Below are positions 26,201-41,200 of a stretch of 64,000 nt of DNA, in pieces. The notes under the pieces were generated by a model. That model was not told the DNA's origin. It ran no database searches and saw nothing but the letters and a program-made list of their open reading frames with translations. Every line of letters begins with the position of its first letter. The first letter of the stretch is position 1. The translations under genes were made by a program, and so were the position numbers. Source of the DNA: Liolophura sinensis (taxonomy: Eukaryota > Mollusca > Polyplacophora > Chitonida > Chitonidae); NCBI RefSeq assembly GCF_032854445.1, contig NC_088303.1, positions 28,191,265 through 28,255,264 of the forward strand, in the 5' to 3' direction.

Positions 26201-29200
26201 GGCAAATTGAATTATGGTTTTCTACAAGGCTTCAGGCCGTGTACATCAAGACTGTAATTTAATCGTCATCAAATGTACCTGAGCACCTTTATCTCCTAGA
26301 GAACGCATGCTGAATGTACATTGCTGAATTCCATTGAACCACAGCTTTGGGAAATGGTAGAGCACAAACACAGGGCGTACAAGGTTGCCACAGATATTTC
26401 TGAGCAAAAATTTCATGACCAAATTTGACAAAATACAATTCCAAATGACAACGTTTCAAGACCAATATTGCACTATTGCATCCTGAATGTACAACAAAAT
26501 GAATATCATTACACTATAGCTATGGGAAATTTATTTGTTTGTTTGGTGTTTTACGACGTACTCAAGAATACTTCACTGATACAACAGCGGCTAGCATTAT
26601 GGTGGGAGGAAACCGGACAGAGCCCGAGGGAAACTCACAACCATCCTATGGTTGCTGACAGGCCTTCCCACGTACGGCTGGAAAGGAAGCCAGCATGAGC
26701 TGGACTTGAACTCACAGTGACTGCGTTGACAAGAGGCTCCTGGGTCATAACGCTGCATTAGCGCGCTAACCAACTGAGCCACGGAGGCCCCAGCTATGAC
26801 ACAGCACAAATACATGTGCACATTGATGACAAAGGTATTTACAAAACAAACATGCCTGACTCTTCATGTCTACTGTATTTCACCTAAACCTTGGTATATA
26901 AAAATACACTTTCAGAAACCTAAAATGATTTAAAATGACACTTTTGATGCTAACTGAGGTTGAGGAAATTAATCAATCTTTACAAAAAACTTAAGTGTCA
27001 GCATAAGGAGGGTGAACCAATCAGAATCAATCAATTAATCACAATTAATCAATCAATCAATCAATCAAAATGCATCACTTCAAAAATGTTAAATTTTACG
27101 TGAAATACAGTAGACCTGGCAGAAATTCATGACCTCTAGCATACAAATCAAATGACAAGGTCTGAAGGCCAGTATCACACCATCACATGCTAAATATACA
27201 TAGCTAAACACTATTAATCTAGCTACGGGGTAAACACATACTTCTGGGTTGCCATGAATATTTCAGGACAAAAATTCATTTCTTCTCAGGATCAAATCGG
27301 ATGAAGAAATTCTTGACTTCTGCCACACGAAATGTCTAAAGGCCAATACTACACCTTTAAACATTGCAGCTCAGATGTTTTGTCATTAGACTGGAATAAT
27401 GAAGAAACAAAACCCCACCGATCCCAGTTCATGAAATGAATATGTCATTGGTACATATGCTGATGCTCATGGAAATGAAAAATTATTACCTTTTCAGGAT
27501 TTCTTTTAACACCGGTAAAATTCATTTTTTTTTTATTATTATGACAATTCAGGACTGGGACATTTATTCCTGAATGTTAAGGTGTTTTTCATGATGTGAG
27601 AGATCTGTTTGTATGTGTGTACATGTCTATATGGAATATGCTACTGGCGAAACTTTCTCTACGGTCACATTTGATCAAATATTTGGCCTTCCTTTCTATC
27701 TGTTCAGCTTCCGGCGAAATGAAAATTTTTGAAAAGCACTTGCTGATGAAATGAAAACACATTATTCATAATTTATGGTCACTTTTTCAACTTAATACTT
27801 TAATGCTTCTTTTCAAAAAAATATTTTGTAGTGTGGCAGATCTCTGTTAGCTTTGGCTTTAGACAAAAATTGTGTACAATTCTCACACAGAATACACATC
27901 ATCAATTATTCATGGTCACTTTTTTGGCTTTTGCCTTCAGTGTTCTTTTATATAAACCTCAAAGGTGCTAGGAAATATCATTTATTTTAGCACAGCTTCT
28001 TACAGAATATTTAACTGCCAATCCAGTGGCAAGTTGTATATTTAAATTACCCACCTTCAAGCATACTCCCCAATCTGCAACAATTCCTGGTAAAATTACC
28101 AAGTTTTTGACAGTATGCTGGAGTTTCTTCTGAACGCAGGTGATGACTTGTCTATGCCTGGATTTTTGTAACTGAAACTCATGATTAACTATACGTTGCC
28201 TACGGATTTGCTGACCCTCCTCTTCCAAACCTGGAGCTTGTCTTAATACTGAAAATCCATGATCAGTACCCATGCTGACATACTGAAGGTATTTCAAGTA
28301 GAGTATGGAAACCTGACAGGAATAGCTAATTTTTCTCTCGGTCAACTGTTACACTCTGCTTCTTGAATGTGGAATAATAAGGTGAAGATCAAGGCAAGCC
28401 ATCTTGTTCACAGACAGAAACAAACAAAGTAATTAACTCCGCTTGGAACTAGGAAAGAGAATGGAGATATTAGACACACTACGTGTGAAATGTAATTAAC
28501 TTCTTGTTCTTGTGACAATTACAAGAAGACTCAGCACTTAAAGTCTGCTTGAGGGACAATGGACATTTCTTCCATCATAGTTCCTGGCAGTGAGCACTTA
28601 TTTCCATCAATATGTCGTTGTGTCTAAACTATATCATACGTAGGACTATGTTACACGTCTAGGTTAAGGTTCAAAAATTGTGAAAATTGTGTTGGATACT
28701 ACTTGAGTTTAACCCAGTGAACACAATAAACATTTTAACACAACACGAATGGGTTAGCACGAAAGAAAAAAAAATACATAAGCACCATCTTTTACATTTA
28801 CAGCAAAGAAATCCAATAAACGTAGAAAAGCGAAATTACACATTGCAGAGATATTAGACCTGGAAGGCGCTCAATTTCGCTCTCCCTTTTAAAAAAGAAG
28901 TTATTGATCCTATTCCACACCCAATGGGCCTGTAGTGGATCATAAAGAAAGCAAACGCTATTCAACATATCCCCCAAAGACTGTGATTACTTTGGAACGG
29001 TGGACTTTTTTTGGAAGTAGTTTGTCCAGCATCCTCACGAAAGTCAGAGCAAAGTCAGCAGAGAAGACCAGAGCACTGCCAAAAGCATTGCCTTCAATCG
29101 ATTCTCAGCGTCTCATATTTTACAAATATTTCTTTGAATATTTCTCTGAAGACTGAGATGAAAAAAAAATCCTCTTTCTCTGTTCATGACTTTTCTTATT

Positions 29201-32200
29201 GGATTCTCTGTTCCCTGGGCGAGAAAGACACATACACCACATACAACACACATTTAAGCACCATTTTGATAGATCTGCGGCTGGTTGCCATGGTGATGAA
29301 TTGAGAGACGTTGGTACATTTCCACAGCAGACATTTATCTAATGTGTCAGTCTAAAAGGCATGACGAATGACCACAAATATCTCTCCAGTCTATGCGTGC
29401 CCCTACTTCTTCCTGACATAGATTGTACTCTATGGTCTTAATGTGAAAATCATCCGTTTTGAACGGCAGACAATATCTCGTAATGTTTCTGTGAGAATAA
29501 ATGGGTTGTAAAACACTCAGAAGTAACCTAATGTAACCAATCAAATCTTACTACAGTTGGTGAACAAGAGCTTCAGAAAAGTAGCAAAAGTACATTAACT
29601 GACAAAGACATATAATATAAAGTTTCACATATGTCTTGGTAATCAAAGGGTACCTTGATTACTTTTATTTAACAATCTGTAATGAAGGTGTTTCTGGCAT
29701 ATTGGTTGTGTAATCTAATATCAAAACAGCTGGCTTCTCAATGTTTATGTACAAAGAGTATTTAGAGTTTCATACAAAGAGTATTTAAGACTCGTAGGAT
29801 TCTTCCAAATTCTATCAAAACAGAACCATTTAGTGTATTACTTCTTCGATTCAGGACAACATTCCTGTTTTAGCCTTTCCATCTAGGTTTGCTGCACATT
29901 TTCTTTAAAAAGAAAAAAAAAGTATACTAAGCTGATAGGATAAACTAGATTAACATTGTTTTCAATAACCTAGTATGAATGATACATTGTGTGCAAGGTT
30001 CTTGAAGGATTAGTTGTGCTGTTAGGTCCCAACTACAAACCCAAGGCCACCCAACAACAGTCTTATATGTACCTAAATGGACATCATGTGACAGGATCTG
30101 TGAACACCATTGTACAAGTGTTGTATTTTCATGTAAAGCATAAAACTACCTATCAAAGAAATAAATGTATCAATATACCTGAGATAATTTGTTCAAATAT
30201 AGAAGCCATTTGGTAATTTTCACATCAACAGCTAGATAAACCAGTAAATATGCACCCTGGGAAATTTTCCTTGACCAAATGAAATTTCAATGGCAATCAT
30301 GATGAAAGCTACAGTGTAAATGTTAATGTAAATTGTCTAAAAATAAACCAGCAAGGTTTGGTGGAACCTAATCATAGACTTTGCAAGAATAATTATTGAC
30401 AGGATGATTAATGCTCCAAGCGAATGCTAATCAGTGAGAGGCAATCAAGAAACAAAGCTACTACACATCAGCTTATAGTTAGCAGCATGGCCTAATCATT
30501 AATTGATCTGAGACTGGGTCCAAATAGAGCAGACCTCTGGGTACACAAGAACCACAGAAATGTTCTGAACATATTCCCTACCATATGCAGAAACGACTGG
30601 AAAGCAAAAATGGTTGCATTTGTGGCCAACAACACGTTGAAGGTTTTATGATTTTCATGCACTGTTTTCACTCTGCATAGAGCTTCCAGGCTGACAAAAG
30701 ATTCTGAAATACTAGTATAGTATAGCAAGTCAACAAAGTTATAAATCACCTTGCGTGCCATGATATATGCCACTGTTGTGTACAGTTCTGGCTGTTAACC
30801 TCAAACCATGGAGCCATACACCTACATCATGGCTTTCACACCTACAATGCACATTTTTTTTGAAGCGCTTGTATTTCAAGATTTTGATGTTTTAAATCGA
30901 ATCTGACTTCAGTGCCTTGAACATTACGAAGATTTTCCCCATAAAATCAAAATCTGCATGCTGCTTCTAATTTGCATACAATCATGTTTCTATATGGGAA
31001 TTGTGTAAAAACATGAACCTTTCTATCATCAATACTGAACATCCATTTGGAGTGGAATGTGGATATCTGTTTTAATGCTTAGATATATAGGCAGATATCA
31101 ATAACTACTGACATAAGAAGTCTGATACACGAGTACTTTTATTATGGTATAACTGTATTACGCTATTGTAATGAAGAAAACTTCAGTTGACCTCTGATTG
31201 CTCAGTTGCTGTGAAATTCAATACCGACTGCTTACATTTTAAGGTTTAGGCCTTTAACTAGATGAATGTCCCCGCCGCTGGCGCACAGACACCAGATTTG
31301 TCTGGTACAAGAAAATTCGGATGAGATCTTTGGTAAAACCGTATCCCCGAAGACTTTTAACCCACACTGTTGAGCTTGAGATGTGATGGAACACCAGGGA
31401 AATTGAACGAGCATAAAGCCCGTCCTAGGGTGAAATGAGATTCTTGGAGAGCAGGATTCTCTCAGGTTGGGTGATGTTCTGGAAGTCCTCTATTAGTACT
31501 GGCAGTCACCTCATTTTTTTCATCAACAACGGCACCATGTTTCACTGCCATGTTTTACCAGATGTATTCCAAAATTAATCTTAAAACAAAGCTCATCCAT
31601 TTCCTTCATGGTTTCATCCAATCCAAAGTTGTTTTTCATTTTCCTATACTTTGCATCTGCTAATTAGTGCCATACTGATAAGAAACTCTTTCTTTAAACC
31701 TGTCTGATGGTGATAAATGCTTCTGCATGAAATATTCATGTAAACTTACACGAAATATGACCTTTACAGTATAATTTTTGTTTTCCACAGATAAGAAGGT
31801 GTCATGAACTGAATGTTGAACTCTAAAGGTGGGTCTAAATATGTTCAACGCGTTTCTCAAATTTAATTTTGTTCTGTAAAGCTACCAGACATTGATTTAT
31901 TCATTTGCTTATTTGATTAGTGCTTTCTGCCATGTAATGAAGAATAATTCAGTATTGATTGACTGATTGGTTGTTGTTGACACCACATTCAAGAATTTAC
32001 ATTGAGCATAAGAAAGTAAAGCATTATTTATGACCAATAACAAAATTGTGCAGTACTTCTTACAAATGTCCACATCAATTTGACTTTTTTTCCCCTAAAT
32101 TCAGAAACATTACCTAGGAAGTCAATTAAGGGGGGTGGGGTGGGGGGGTGGGGGGGTCCCATCACATCACAGCAACCGTCTGTCACATATGACTGGACCC

Positions 32201-35200
32201 TAACTAAAGGCAGATTTGCAAATCATACTGACATGTTGATCTTGTCAGTTCACAAAGTAAATACACTCATCAGTTTTAAAAGAGATTCCTATCTCTGAGG
32301 AAAATAAATAGGGAATGTAATCTAATCCCCGGCAGCACACCAACATTTGCACATCTGCTTCTGGTTTGGAGGAAAAAGCCTTCACAGATGAGGAGATGAA
32401 AAGCAGTAAATTTCACAAAAATTACACACTAATCTCTGAAGAAATGTACAGACTTTTACAACTATATTCCAATCCAAGTTCCTTTTTTTCTACTGATTAT
32501 TAGCTTGTTGCTAACAGTATGCAGGTGAGTAATTCTAGGTCTTTTGGCAGATACATTTACACAAATATATCGATCAGATATCAAAATACCACAGCCCCAA
32601 AACTGCTCTTTTGATGAACAGACAGACTAACGGGCCACACACAATGTTTTGGAGCATCCAGAAATCATGAGGGTTAGGGATGCTCAAGAAACTACAACAT
32701 GCTTGTGGGTCATTCCACTTTTAGTAAGGCCTTAAGGTCATCAATGTTTTAATTAGCATCGGTATCTAAAAATTAAACCATCTACAGCGCATATCAAATG
32801 TCCCTGAAACATTTCAGTGCAAGTGTAACTTAATCCAATAACATATACTAAAAAAAGTCCCAAGAGTCCCAAAACTTTTTGCTTTCTCTGTGTAACACAT
32901 GTCCTTGATGACTTGTATGTCTTACTGAACAGGGCTCCCTGCGCTTCACTGAGTATCAATAATAGGATGTACATCACAATGTTACAAACCAATAAACTAA
33001 AAGATCTGCACTTACCCAACAAAATCAATGCAGCTCACAAAAAATTCTGATATAGTTTTTGGATAAATCAAAAAAAAAAAAAAGAAAACATTTAAAACCG
33101 TACTCATGGTGCAAAAGAAGTTTCAAGCATGACACCAAAAAAATTTTTGCACTTAATTTTAAACCATTTGATATATTCAAGTATTGATCAGAAAGCTTGT
33201 GTCAAAAATTTAGCCCTGAAGTCTGGCTTTGGATTGGAATTCTTCACTGTTTTTACAAGACATTTATAGGCTTATTCAGAAACAGTTTGCTTATGACTTT
33301 TAATGCACTTCTACAGTGTCATTGTGTCAAAACTCCTGAACCCGTTTACCCAAAATCTATGAGGGTGAAAAGCTTGAAAAATGAATGTAACAAAATTGTA
33401 GACAATGTGTATACATGTACTTTTTGCTGCATGACTGACAAAACATGCAGCATGCTTCATCATGCTTCTACAATGGTAATTAACTATGAATTAGCCTAAT
33501 TTGTTACAGGATAAATAGATAATTCATGAGTCCAGTAGACATGAATAAAATGGTAAATGGTAGTTAATTGAGGAGTCCTACTCGGATATGGCGCCATACA
33601 CAGGAGGTATCAATGATAAATTATCAGACAGGTAAAAAAATCAATACTCAGGTAAGCGCATGTAAAACAGATACTGCTTAGTGCCGGCACATATACTAAA
33701 AAAAGACCTGAAATTGTTCTATCCATTGATTGTTGAAAGGTGTTAGAAGGTTGTCTGGATGGTAAGATGATATTTTGCAGGAAAAATGTAAATTTTGACA
33801 CAAAAAGTGCACTTTCTGGGGCAAAATTTGTCTTTGACATAGTCGTTATTTATATATGTGATGGAGAATGAAAAACATTGACATATTTGTAAACTATATT
33901 CATATTGAGGGTTAAATTCCCTTGCACGTTTTGGGAGGTATGACTTCATCCTATAGAATATGTAAAATGTTACAGTACATACATGTACATTCTATTTTTG
34001 CATATTGTAGGATAATAAACATATAACAAACTGGGCCAATTTAGGATGTATTTTGTGACGTGTAATTTAAAGTAAAAAAAAGCTAATATATGAAGTAAAG
34101 CTCATCGAGACAACTGAAAACTACATGTAAAGAGACTTTCATTTACTTTTTTAGATTGTTTTAGGAATGTTCAAAGGCATTCAAGTATTTGAATTCTATG
34201 GTTAGCTTCATGGTCCATACTGACGGTGTCTTGGAACCATGACAACACATCACCTTTTTTCCTGATGTTAACTAGAAGGAAAGAACTTTTGAAAACATTA
34301 TTTCAGTAATTTGGGTTAAAAGAGTTATTGCAACATTCATTGTCGTAATTAAAGTTGGAAAAACTTCCTGTGACGTCAGAGTTCCTAAACTCTGATAGTA
34401 TGTTCCATAAAGCCCACCTTAGAATTCAAAGGTTTAAATGGCTTGATATACATGTATATATATATAACTTTAATTTCTGAGGGAGACAAATGATGAACAT
34501 TTACTCTGTCAGTTACAAAAACTGTTCTTCCCAGAGGCCCTCTGACAGGGTGACAAAACAAACATGCATTTACAAGTAAATATTAACAGTGACCAGGTGA
34601 ACAGTTTAACTCTCTTCACAAAAATCTAAAAAACATAAATGAAAGTATATTTATGCATAGTTTTAAGTTGTCTGTATGATGAATTTACATCATATTTTCG
34701 CTATCTTTTACTTTAAGGAGATCAGGGACGAAGTGACATTATGTTGATCATTTTGATGACTACAGATATAGAAAACTGCCTGAGATACTTTCGGATCCTT
34801 AAAAACCTGGAGATTGGGAGATTAATTGCAACTACTAAATGTTTTTTTTTTTTTTTTTTGTCAGGGCAACTCTGTCAATTTAACAGTATGAATTTGCCAT
34901 ACTTTAATTTTTTATACAAGGTAATCATGAATAACGAAAGGTTATTGTGCAGGGCAACAATTATTTAAAACCAACTAATGATAATGTAAATGCTATCATA
35001 CTAAAAGCAATGGGGAGGCAGCATATTTTTTAATCACGTGAAGGGGCGCTAGAATCTGAACCCTTGGGTCATTGTTACCTCAAAAATGGATAGTAGTGTA
35101 ACATCTACAACATTACAGTGCATCAGTTTTAATTCTAACGTCATACTGTTTTAATGTGACGTTATTGTGAACAGCTGGGGAACGAAAATGTGTTGCCAAT

Positions 35201-38200
35201 ACAATGATGTGAAAGTCCTTCTGCCTGGCATCTGAGAGGTCCCCATGGAGATTGAAAATACTAAACAATGGCCTGGATACTTCTGTGAGCTTGATGATCT
35301 TGAGTGAGTTCAAAAACAAAATGGTTGAAGAAGTTCTTGAATGTACATATAAATAAGTATCATGTCTTGTGTTTCATACTTTGTTCTTTCTCGGCAAAAA
35401 TTTTCTTGGTTTGTCACTATAGTATTTAGAATTTGGTTACTTTCACTGGCTGATTCCAGAAAGATGTCCTGATGTTATTATGTTAAATGACCTTGAATTT
35501 TGCCTGAAAGTGCTATTTTAGAGGCAAACATATGTCCTAAAATATTACTTTTCATGTTAATGTTTCCCGTAGGATAATATCCTACCTTTCAAAACACACA
35601 TCGGCTTTGCTCGGTTTTCTCTCATAATTGCGGCCCATTTCATAAATTTTAGGGTCTTAGGGACTCGTTTTGAAAGATAACGCCTGCACAGATGGGGCTG
35701 ATATTTTGTGAGGGTAATTATTTTGTATTTGTGATCATTAATTTTTTTGTCAAACATCACAAAGAGGAAATACATATTGTCAAATATTTTTTTTAAACCT
35801 CACAAAAGGAAATGCATACTGTCAAATTTTAATAACAATCTTGTATCTGGTTGGTTGATTCAAACGTATGTCCACATGCTTAAAGGCTTTTGGTGAAGAA
35901 ATCCTGTGAAAATCAAGATGGCTGATTATACAGAGCAATCTTACCAAGACCTTGATCTGCTTCACCTATTACAGAAGACGCTGCAGCCTGAACTGAACTT
36001 ATACTTATTTGTCTTGCAGGGTTTATTGCTTCAGTGAGAAAGATGAATGGTGCCAAATGAATGGTGCCAAATGAATGGTGCCAAATAACAAACTTTCAAA
36101 TTTCATGAAAGAAAGTTCAGCCCAAAACAGTTTTGTAACTGTTAGTTGCTGATTCATGGCTAATCCAGAAACAGATTAACCGTGCGTACATCAATCAACT
36201 GATATCCATATAATCCCATGAATGGTGACTTTACACAAAGTCATAAATCATTCATCAAACCACTCTGAAATGTCAAAGGTGCGCTGTCTTGGTGCTAACG
36301 AGAACAGCTCACATGGGGATTAGGGATATACAGCTTATTGATTGACCCGCTGTCAGCATGCTCCATGGAAAATAAAAATCATAAATCAGTCAACGTGCAC
36401 TGAAATGACGCAATCAGTCGATTGGAAATAAGCATCCCAATCGATCATAACGAGGGAGTCCTGGCGACATTCACTGTGATACTGGAGAGACTCATGCCCC
36501 AATGAGGCTGCAAGTGTCAAAGGCTAAGGTACATTAACAGATGCTTTGTATCAAGAGACAGAGTTAGGCAAAAACTGAAAAGCGAAAAAAATTCAAATGA
36601 TATCCTTTCTATGAAACTTTGTTTTTCTCATGGTATGAATTGCGTATTTGCATTTTCTCATGGCATTACATGGGCATTTTCTAATGGCATTACATGGGCA
36701 TTTTCTAATGGCATTACATGGGCATTTTCTAATGGCATTACATGGGCATTTTCTCAGTATTACATGTGCATTTTCTGATGATATTACATGGGCATTTTCT
36801 AATGGTATTACAATGGCATTTTCTCATCGTATTACAATGGCATTTTCTCATGCCATTACATGGGCATTTTCTGATGGTATAACATACATATTTTCTCATA
36901 GTATTGGTTGATAGTTGAGAAAATATTTAACTAGAGGCTGTTCTAGGCATTTATAAAACACATGACCCGTTGATACAACTAACACAGTCACATATACAAG
37001 GTATGTCAGACTTGGGCCAACTTGTACAAAGCCAACTTAATGTTATGAGTACGCAATGGCCGTGGCGACGTAATGCCTACATTGCTGGTTGCCATGGTAG
37101 CTATGTGCTCCTCATAAGATGGGCTTCGTACAAGTGGGTCCAGCTCCTGAAGTCACACTTCAATCCAAGAAAAATACCAAAATCTGTAAATTCTGGTAAA
37201 GCGTGAAAGCATATATTTCAAATATTAATCTCATCATGATGGTAGCTGGAAGAAAGTGTCCCAACTTTGAAGTTCTGCTTAGTTGCTTTTTCAGATATCT
37301 TAACTGTTCACAAGATTACACGTGTGTCACACTAACACATACCGTATTTCACCTAAAATTTAACATTTTAATATTATTCTTGAAACCAATTAATTCATTC
37401 ACCTTATGAGTTTCTTGTCAAGTTTGATAAATTTCTTTTCAGAAATACCCAAGTGTGGACTTTAAAAATACCATTTTAAAGCCTTCAGGTGCTACTAAAA
37501 GTTTATTTACACATATTAAACTTTAGGTGAAACACAATACACCCACACTCTCTTAGACACAGGTGTAAATTTAGATAACAACCCAGCTTTTGAAAGAACC
37601 ATAAAATATTATAATAACTAACTTACCACATTTGCCGTAATACTTGACTCTGATGTCCTTCATCTGCCTGCATGCTGCTCGTCGCATCTCGCACATGTTG
37701 GGGTAATCTACGCCATCATTCCCACATACGGGGTTGCTTCCCACGCTGTCTCCATATGAATCGCACCTGGCCGGACACTCACAGCGCGCGGCCGTCAGGT
37801 CCAGTGAAGGCACACAGCGGGCTCCGAAGCTGCACACCCGCCCCTCGCAAGGGTCCTTCACATCTGGCGGGTAAACATAACATGCATTAGCGGCTGGCAA
37901 GCATGACAACAACAACATCAAAAATGTGACAATAAAAATTATCTGGTCTAATTCGCCCCAAGGCGATTTTAACCGTGGCCGAGTTCTGTGAGGGGACACG
38001 AATTTAGCCAATACTGTCCCTGCGCTGATGTTTCTGAGAGAAGCTCTGTCAGGCATGATGTGTTGTTGGGAGAATGAATAATCGGCTGACGTTGAATTCC
38101 TTGCGCAGCGGCAACACGCCGACACATTGGGGTCGGAATCCATCTGCATCTTCAGATACATCACTGTCTTTGTGATTTTTTTGCTTTACAATTGGTAATG

Positions 38201-41200
38201 AACGATCCACATCTGCAAATGTGCTGGCGAAACAGAGAGATCCAGAAATAACACAATGAGAGCAGGAAGACAGCCATATATACATGCCAAATGACATGCA
38301 GTTCACAGAAGTTCCTACTAAAAGCCAGTTATAGTTTGAACCAAGACTCATAAACCGTTAGCAGTGGTAAATCTGCTAGTATTACAGTGTACCAATAATA
38401 TATCTGACAATGACAAAATGAGCTTTCAATAATTAATTCCTGTTTGCTTTAGTGTCAGGTAAGATCCTCTAATGCACCTGACCCCAGACGACCCAGAACG
38501 ACAGGCTTAAGATGTTGAGGTCCAGACTGCCAGCATGAATGCGGCCATGATTATGCATATGTAATCACCGGACACAAGGCCAGACTGCTCCATCAATATC
38601 TATCTTGAAATCCACCTAGTGGTGAAAGATAACACATAGACAAATCTCCATGTAGAGACACATGTACATGTCCATGTGTATCGTATCTTCTCAAAAGCTG
38701 GCTATATTAATTAATTTCCTGGAAATTTCAACACACGTTCTTCTTTCTGTAAGAATCCAGCACGGAATCCCAATGTAGGGTTTGGAGCATCTCTGAATGT
38801 CTTTCTGCTCGGAGGCCTTGATTACATGGCACCATCTGTTGCTGGTTACATGAGGTTTTCTGCCATGCCAAAGATCATCCCTATAAAACACTGCAGGCAT
38901 ATGGTAACCTTCATGCTAGCACATCTCCTTTGAGACAATCTTGGACCTTTTACCCTGTACACACTGGTAATTCCACACACTACTAACGTCATGAGGTAAT
39001 ACACGACTCCTCACGCCTGCCTGCAGGCAAAAAAAGCTGGGCGTCTAAGAGCAGCTTAGACCCAGGTGGCAATGAGAGAGACTTGACGGTTCACTGCTAG
39101 ACTATGAGTACATGAATGTCCACCATCCGTACAGCTTCACAAGTCTGTGTCCACCTAACAGCTTTCCTCACTGCTCCAGCATTCATCCACAACCCATGTT
39201 TGAGCTAGGTGACTGAACTCCCACTGTAGACCTCTCAAGACAGCATAGGACGGAGCATAAATCACTCAGACAGTCCAGACTAGGGTTTCTGCACTGTTCT
39301 CAGTCTCCTGTGGCTGATATAGTATTAGAGGACTGGGAGGAGCACAGTGCCAGTGAGAACCGCTTAGCCATACACGCTATCTAGCTGGCCAGATAGCCGC
39401 CCTCAGATCACCAGTAATACTCGTTTCTAGTACAAGAAGGACGACTGGTTGGAGGTTTGCCTTTGGGTGAAGTAAGCAAGTCTAGCTCCAGTGCTACAGC
39501 TGATGTGATCAGCCTGGTCAATATTGGTGGCCTAAAGCATGCTGTTTAATAGATCCCTGACTGCTGTGCTCAATGCCTGCCTGCCTGCCTGCCTGGGTGC
39601 CCTCCCTCCCGCCTGCCAGAAACCTGCTCTGCATGGTAACACTTTGGATGCCAGCTAGCACAGGAAACGGTAAAACCACACACAGTTGACCCATGAAATG
39701 CTAAGGCACATCATGATGTGAGCCACCTGAAGGGTGTTCAGTTATCAATCTTTAAATATCAACTCTACCATTTTTCTTTTTTAAATAAAGACTAATAAAC
39801 CTAGAAATACATTTTGAAAGAATACAATTTTTTAAATTTTAATTTATCAAAAAAAATAACTATCATGAAAATGTTGTTTCAATATTCCCTTAAACTTCAA
39901 TCAATGTAATGACATTTTAAAGTTTTAAAATCCACATAAAAGACGTACGGTAATTACCACATGCAAATTAGCTACTTTTTATCACCTACATGTTTAGAGG
40001 CTGAATGATTTTAAATCGCTGAAAAGAGCCAACATTCATGTATTTGAGTACTAATAATGAAAATACATACTATTAGTAAAAACCATAAATCAACCTTAGA
40101 TTATGTATGGATAACTGTATGTGCAAATTACAACTGAAACATGATTGGTACATGTATTTATGAACGCATTGGAAAGCTTAGGATATTCATGTAAAGTACA
40201 TGGGATCTTTGTAATGATACAGTATTTAATATCGACATACTGTGGGCCACATTCTTAAGAGATCCTCGATGAAACATTACCAAATCAAAACTCAGGCGCT
40301 CTTGCTGATGGAATTTCTGTTACTGCTATTTGATCACTTCAACTTTGACAAATTCTGCTGAGGGGCATTAATTAAGGAGGAATCGTTTCTGGAGTCTTGC
40401 TCCTGGCTTTATGTATCTATCCCTGGTTTTGTAATTAGCTCTGAAGGAGAATGCACCCATTTCCATATGAACAGGAATGCCCTCCATGTCTCAGGGTATG
40501 CCATTAACAATGTTTGCTCATAAATACTTGATGGGATTTTGGATGAAGATCCAGCCAATTTTTTTAGTTTTACTTAATCAGGACCATATTACGTTATCGC
40601 TACAAAACCTTGCTTCTCGATCAATAATCAAACGCTCAGGAACATATGTATGTGTCAATTCACTGTAATTATGATTTATTTATTAAATAATTCCTATTAC
40701 AGTTATACTCAGTGATAAGTAGTGCTAAATAGCCCTTAGCTAAAGTGCACTTTATATCTCTATCACATGCGTCGTCATGGTATTTAAGTGCAAACTTAGC
40801 TTAGTGAGCTTCAGGAAACCAGCCCCAGCTCATATGATTGAGTTTTATAGTTAAATCTGGCATACACTGCAAGTTTTGTATTTCAGTTCAACATACATGG
40901 CAGAGCCAAGATGTTTTAAATATGCCATGGAAACTCATGTGTATCAACTGTGTCAAAAACAAAAATATACATTTTAGGTTAAGTATATTTTCTTATGTTA
41001 ACAAATTGCTGATGTTAATATGACTAGAATACAGAATGTACAGTGCATTAATTCAACTTCTAAACGCCACTTGACTCATTGAGCATTACAGGAAGTCTGT
41101 TATGGGTAAGCAGATTCTTGATTTGTACTAACAAACAAACCAGTTATTTATCCATACGAAATATCTTGTCTAGTGTACCAATCCCTACCAATTACATATG

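Larger units (their letters stand above)
23514..37626. other. agrin intron between K2 and K3
   Basis: 14.1 kb, the largest intron between recognised exons. It carries SINE copies near 23.7-24.0, 26.5-26.8 and 31.9-32.0 kb, inverted-repeat elements at 26869-27114 and 37341-37540, a 24-bp array at 36.65 kb, a triplicated GAATGGTGCCAAAT (36043-36085) and a G-rich run at 32130-32157. The 125-codon minus frame at 27968-28345 has no recognised domain. Nothing exon-like was found. Confidence 0.7.

Noticed and set aside
27968-28345. A 125-codon minus-strand frame in the K2-K3 intron
   Set aside because: No cysteine module, no recognised domain, and no phase-1 splice borders compatible with K2 and K3, which already join perfectly.
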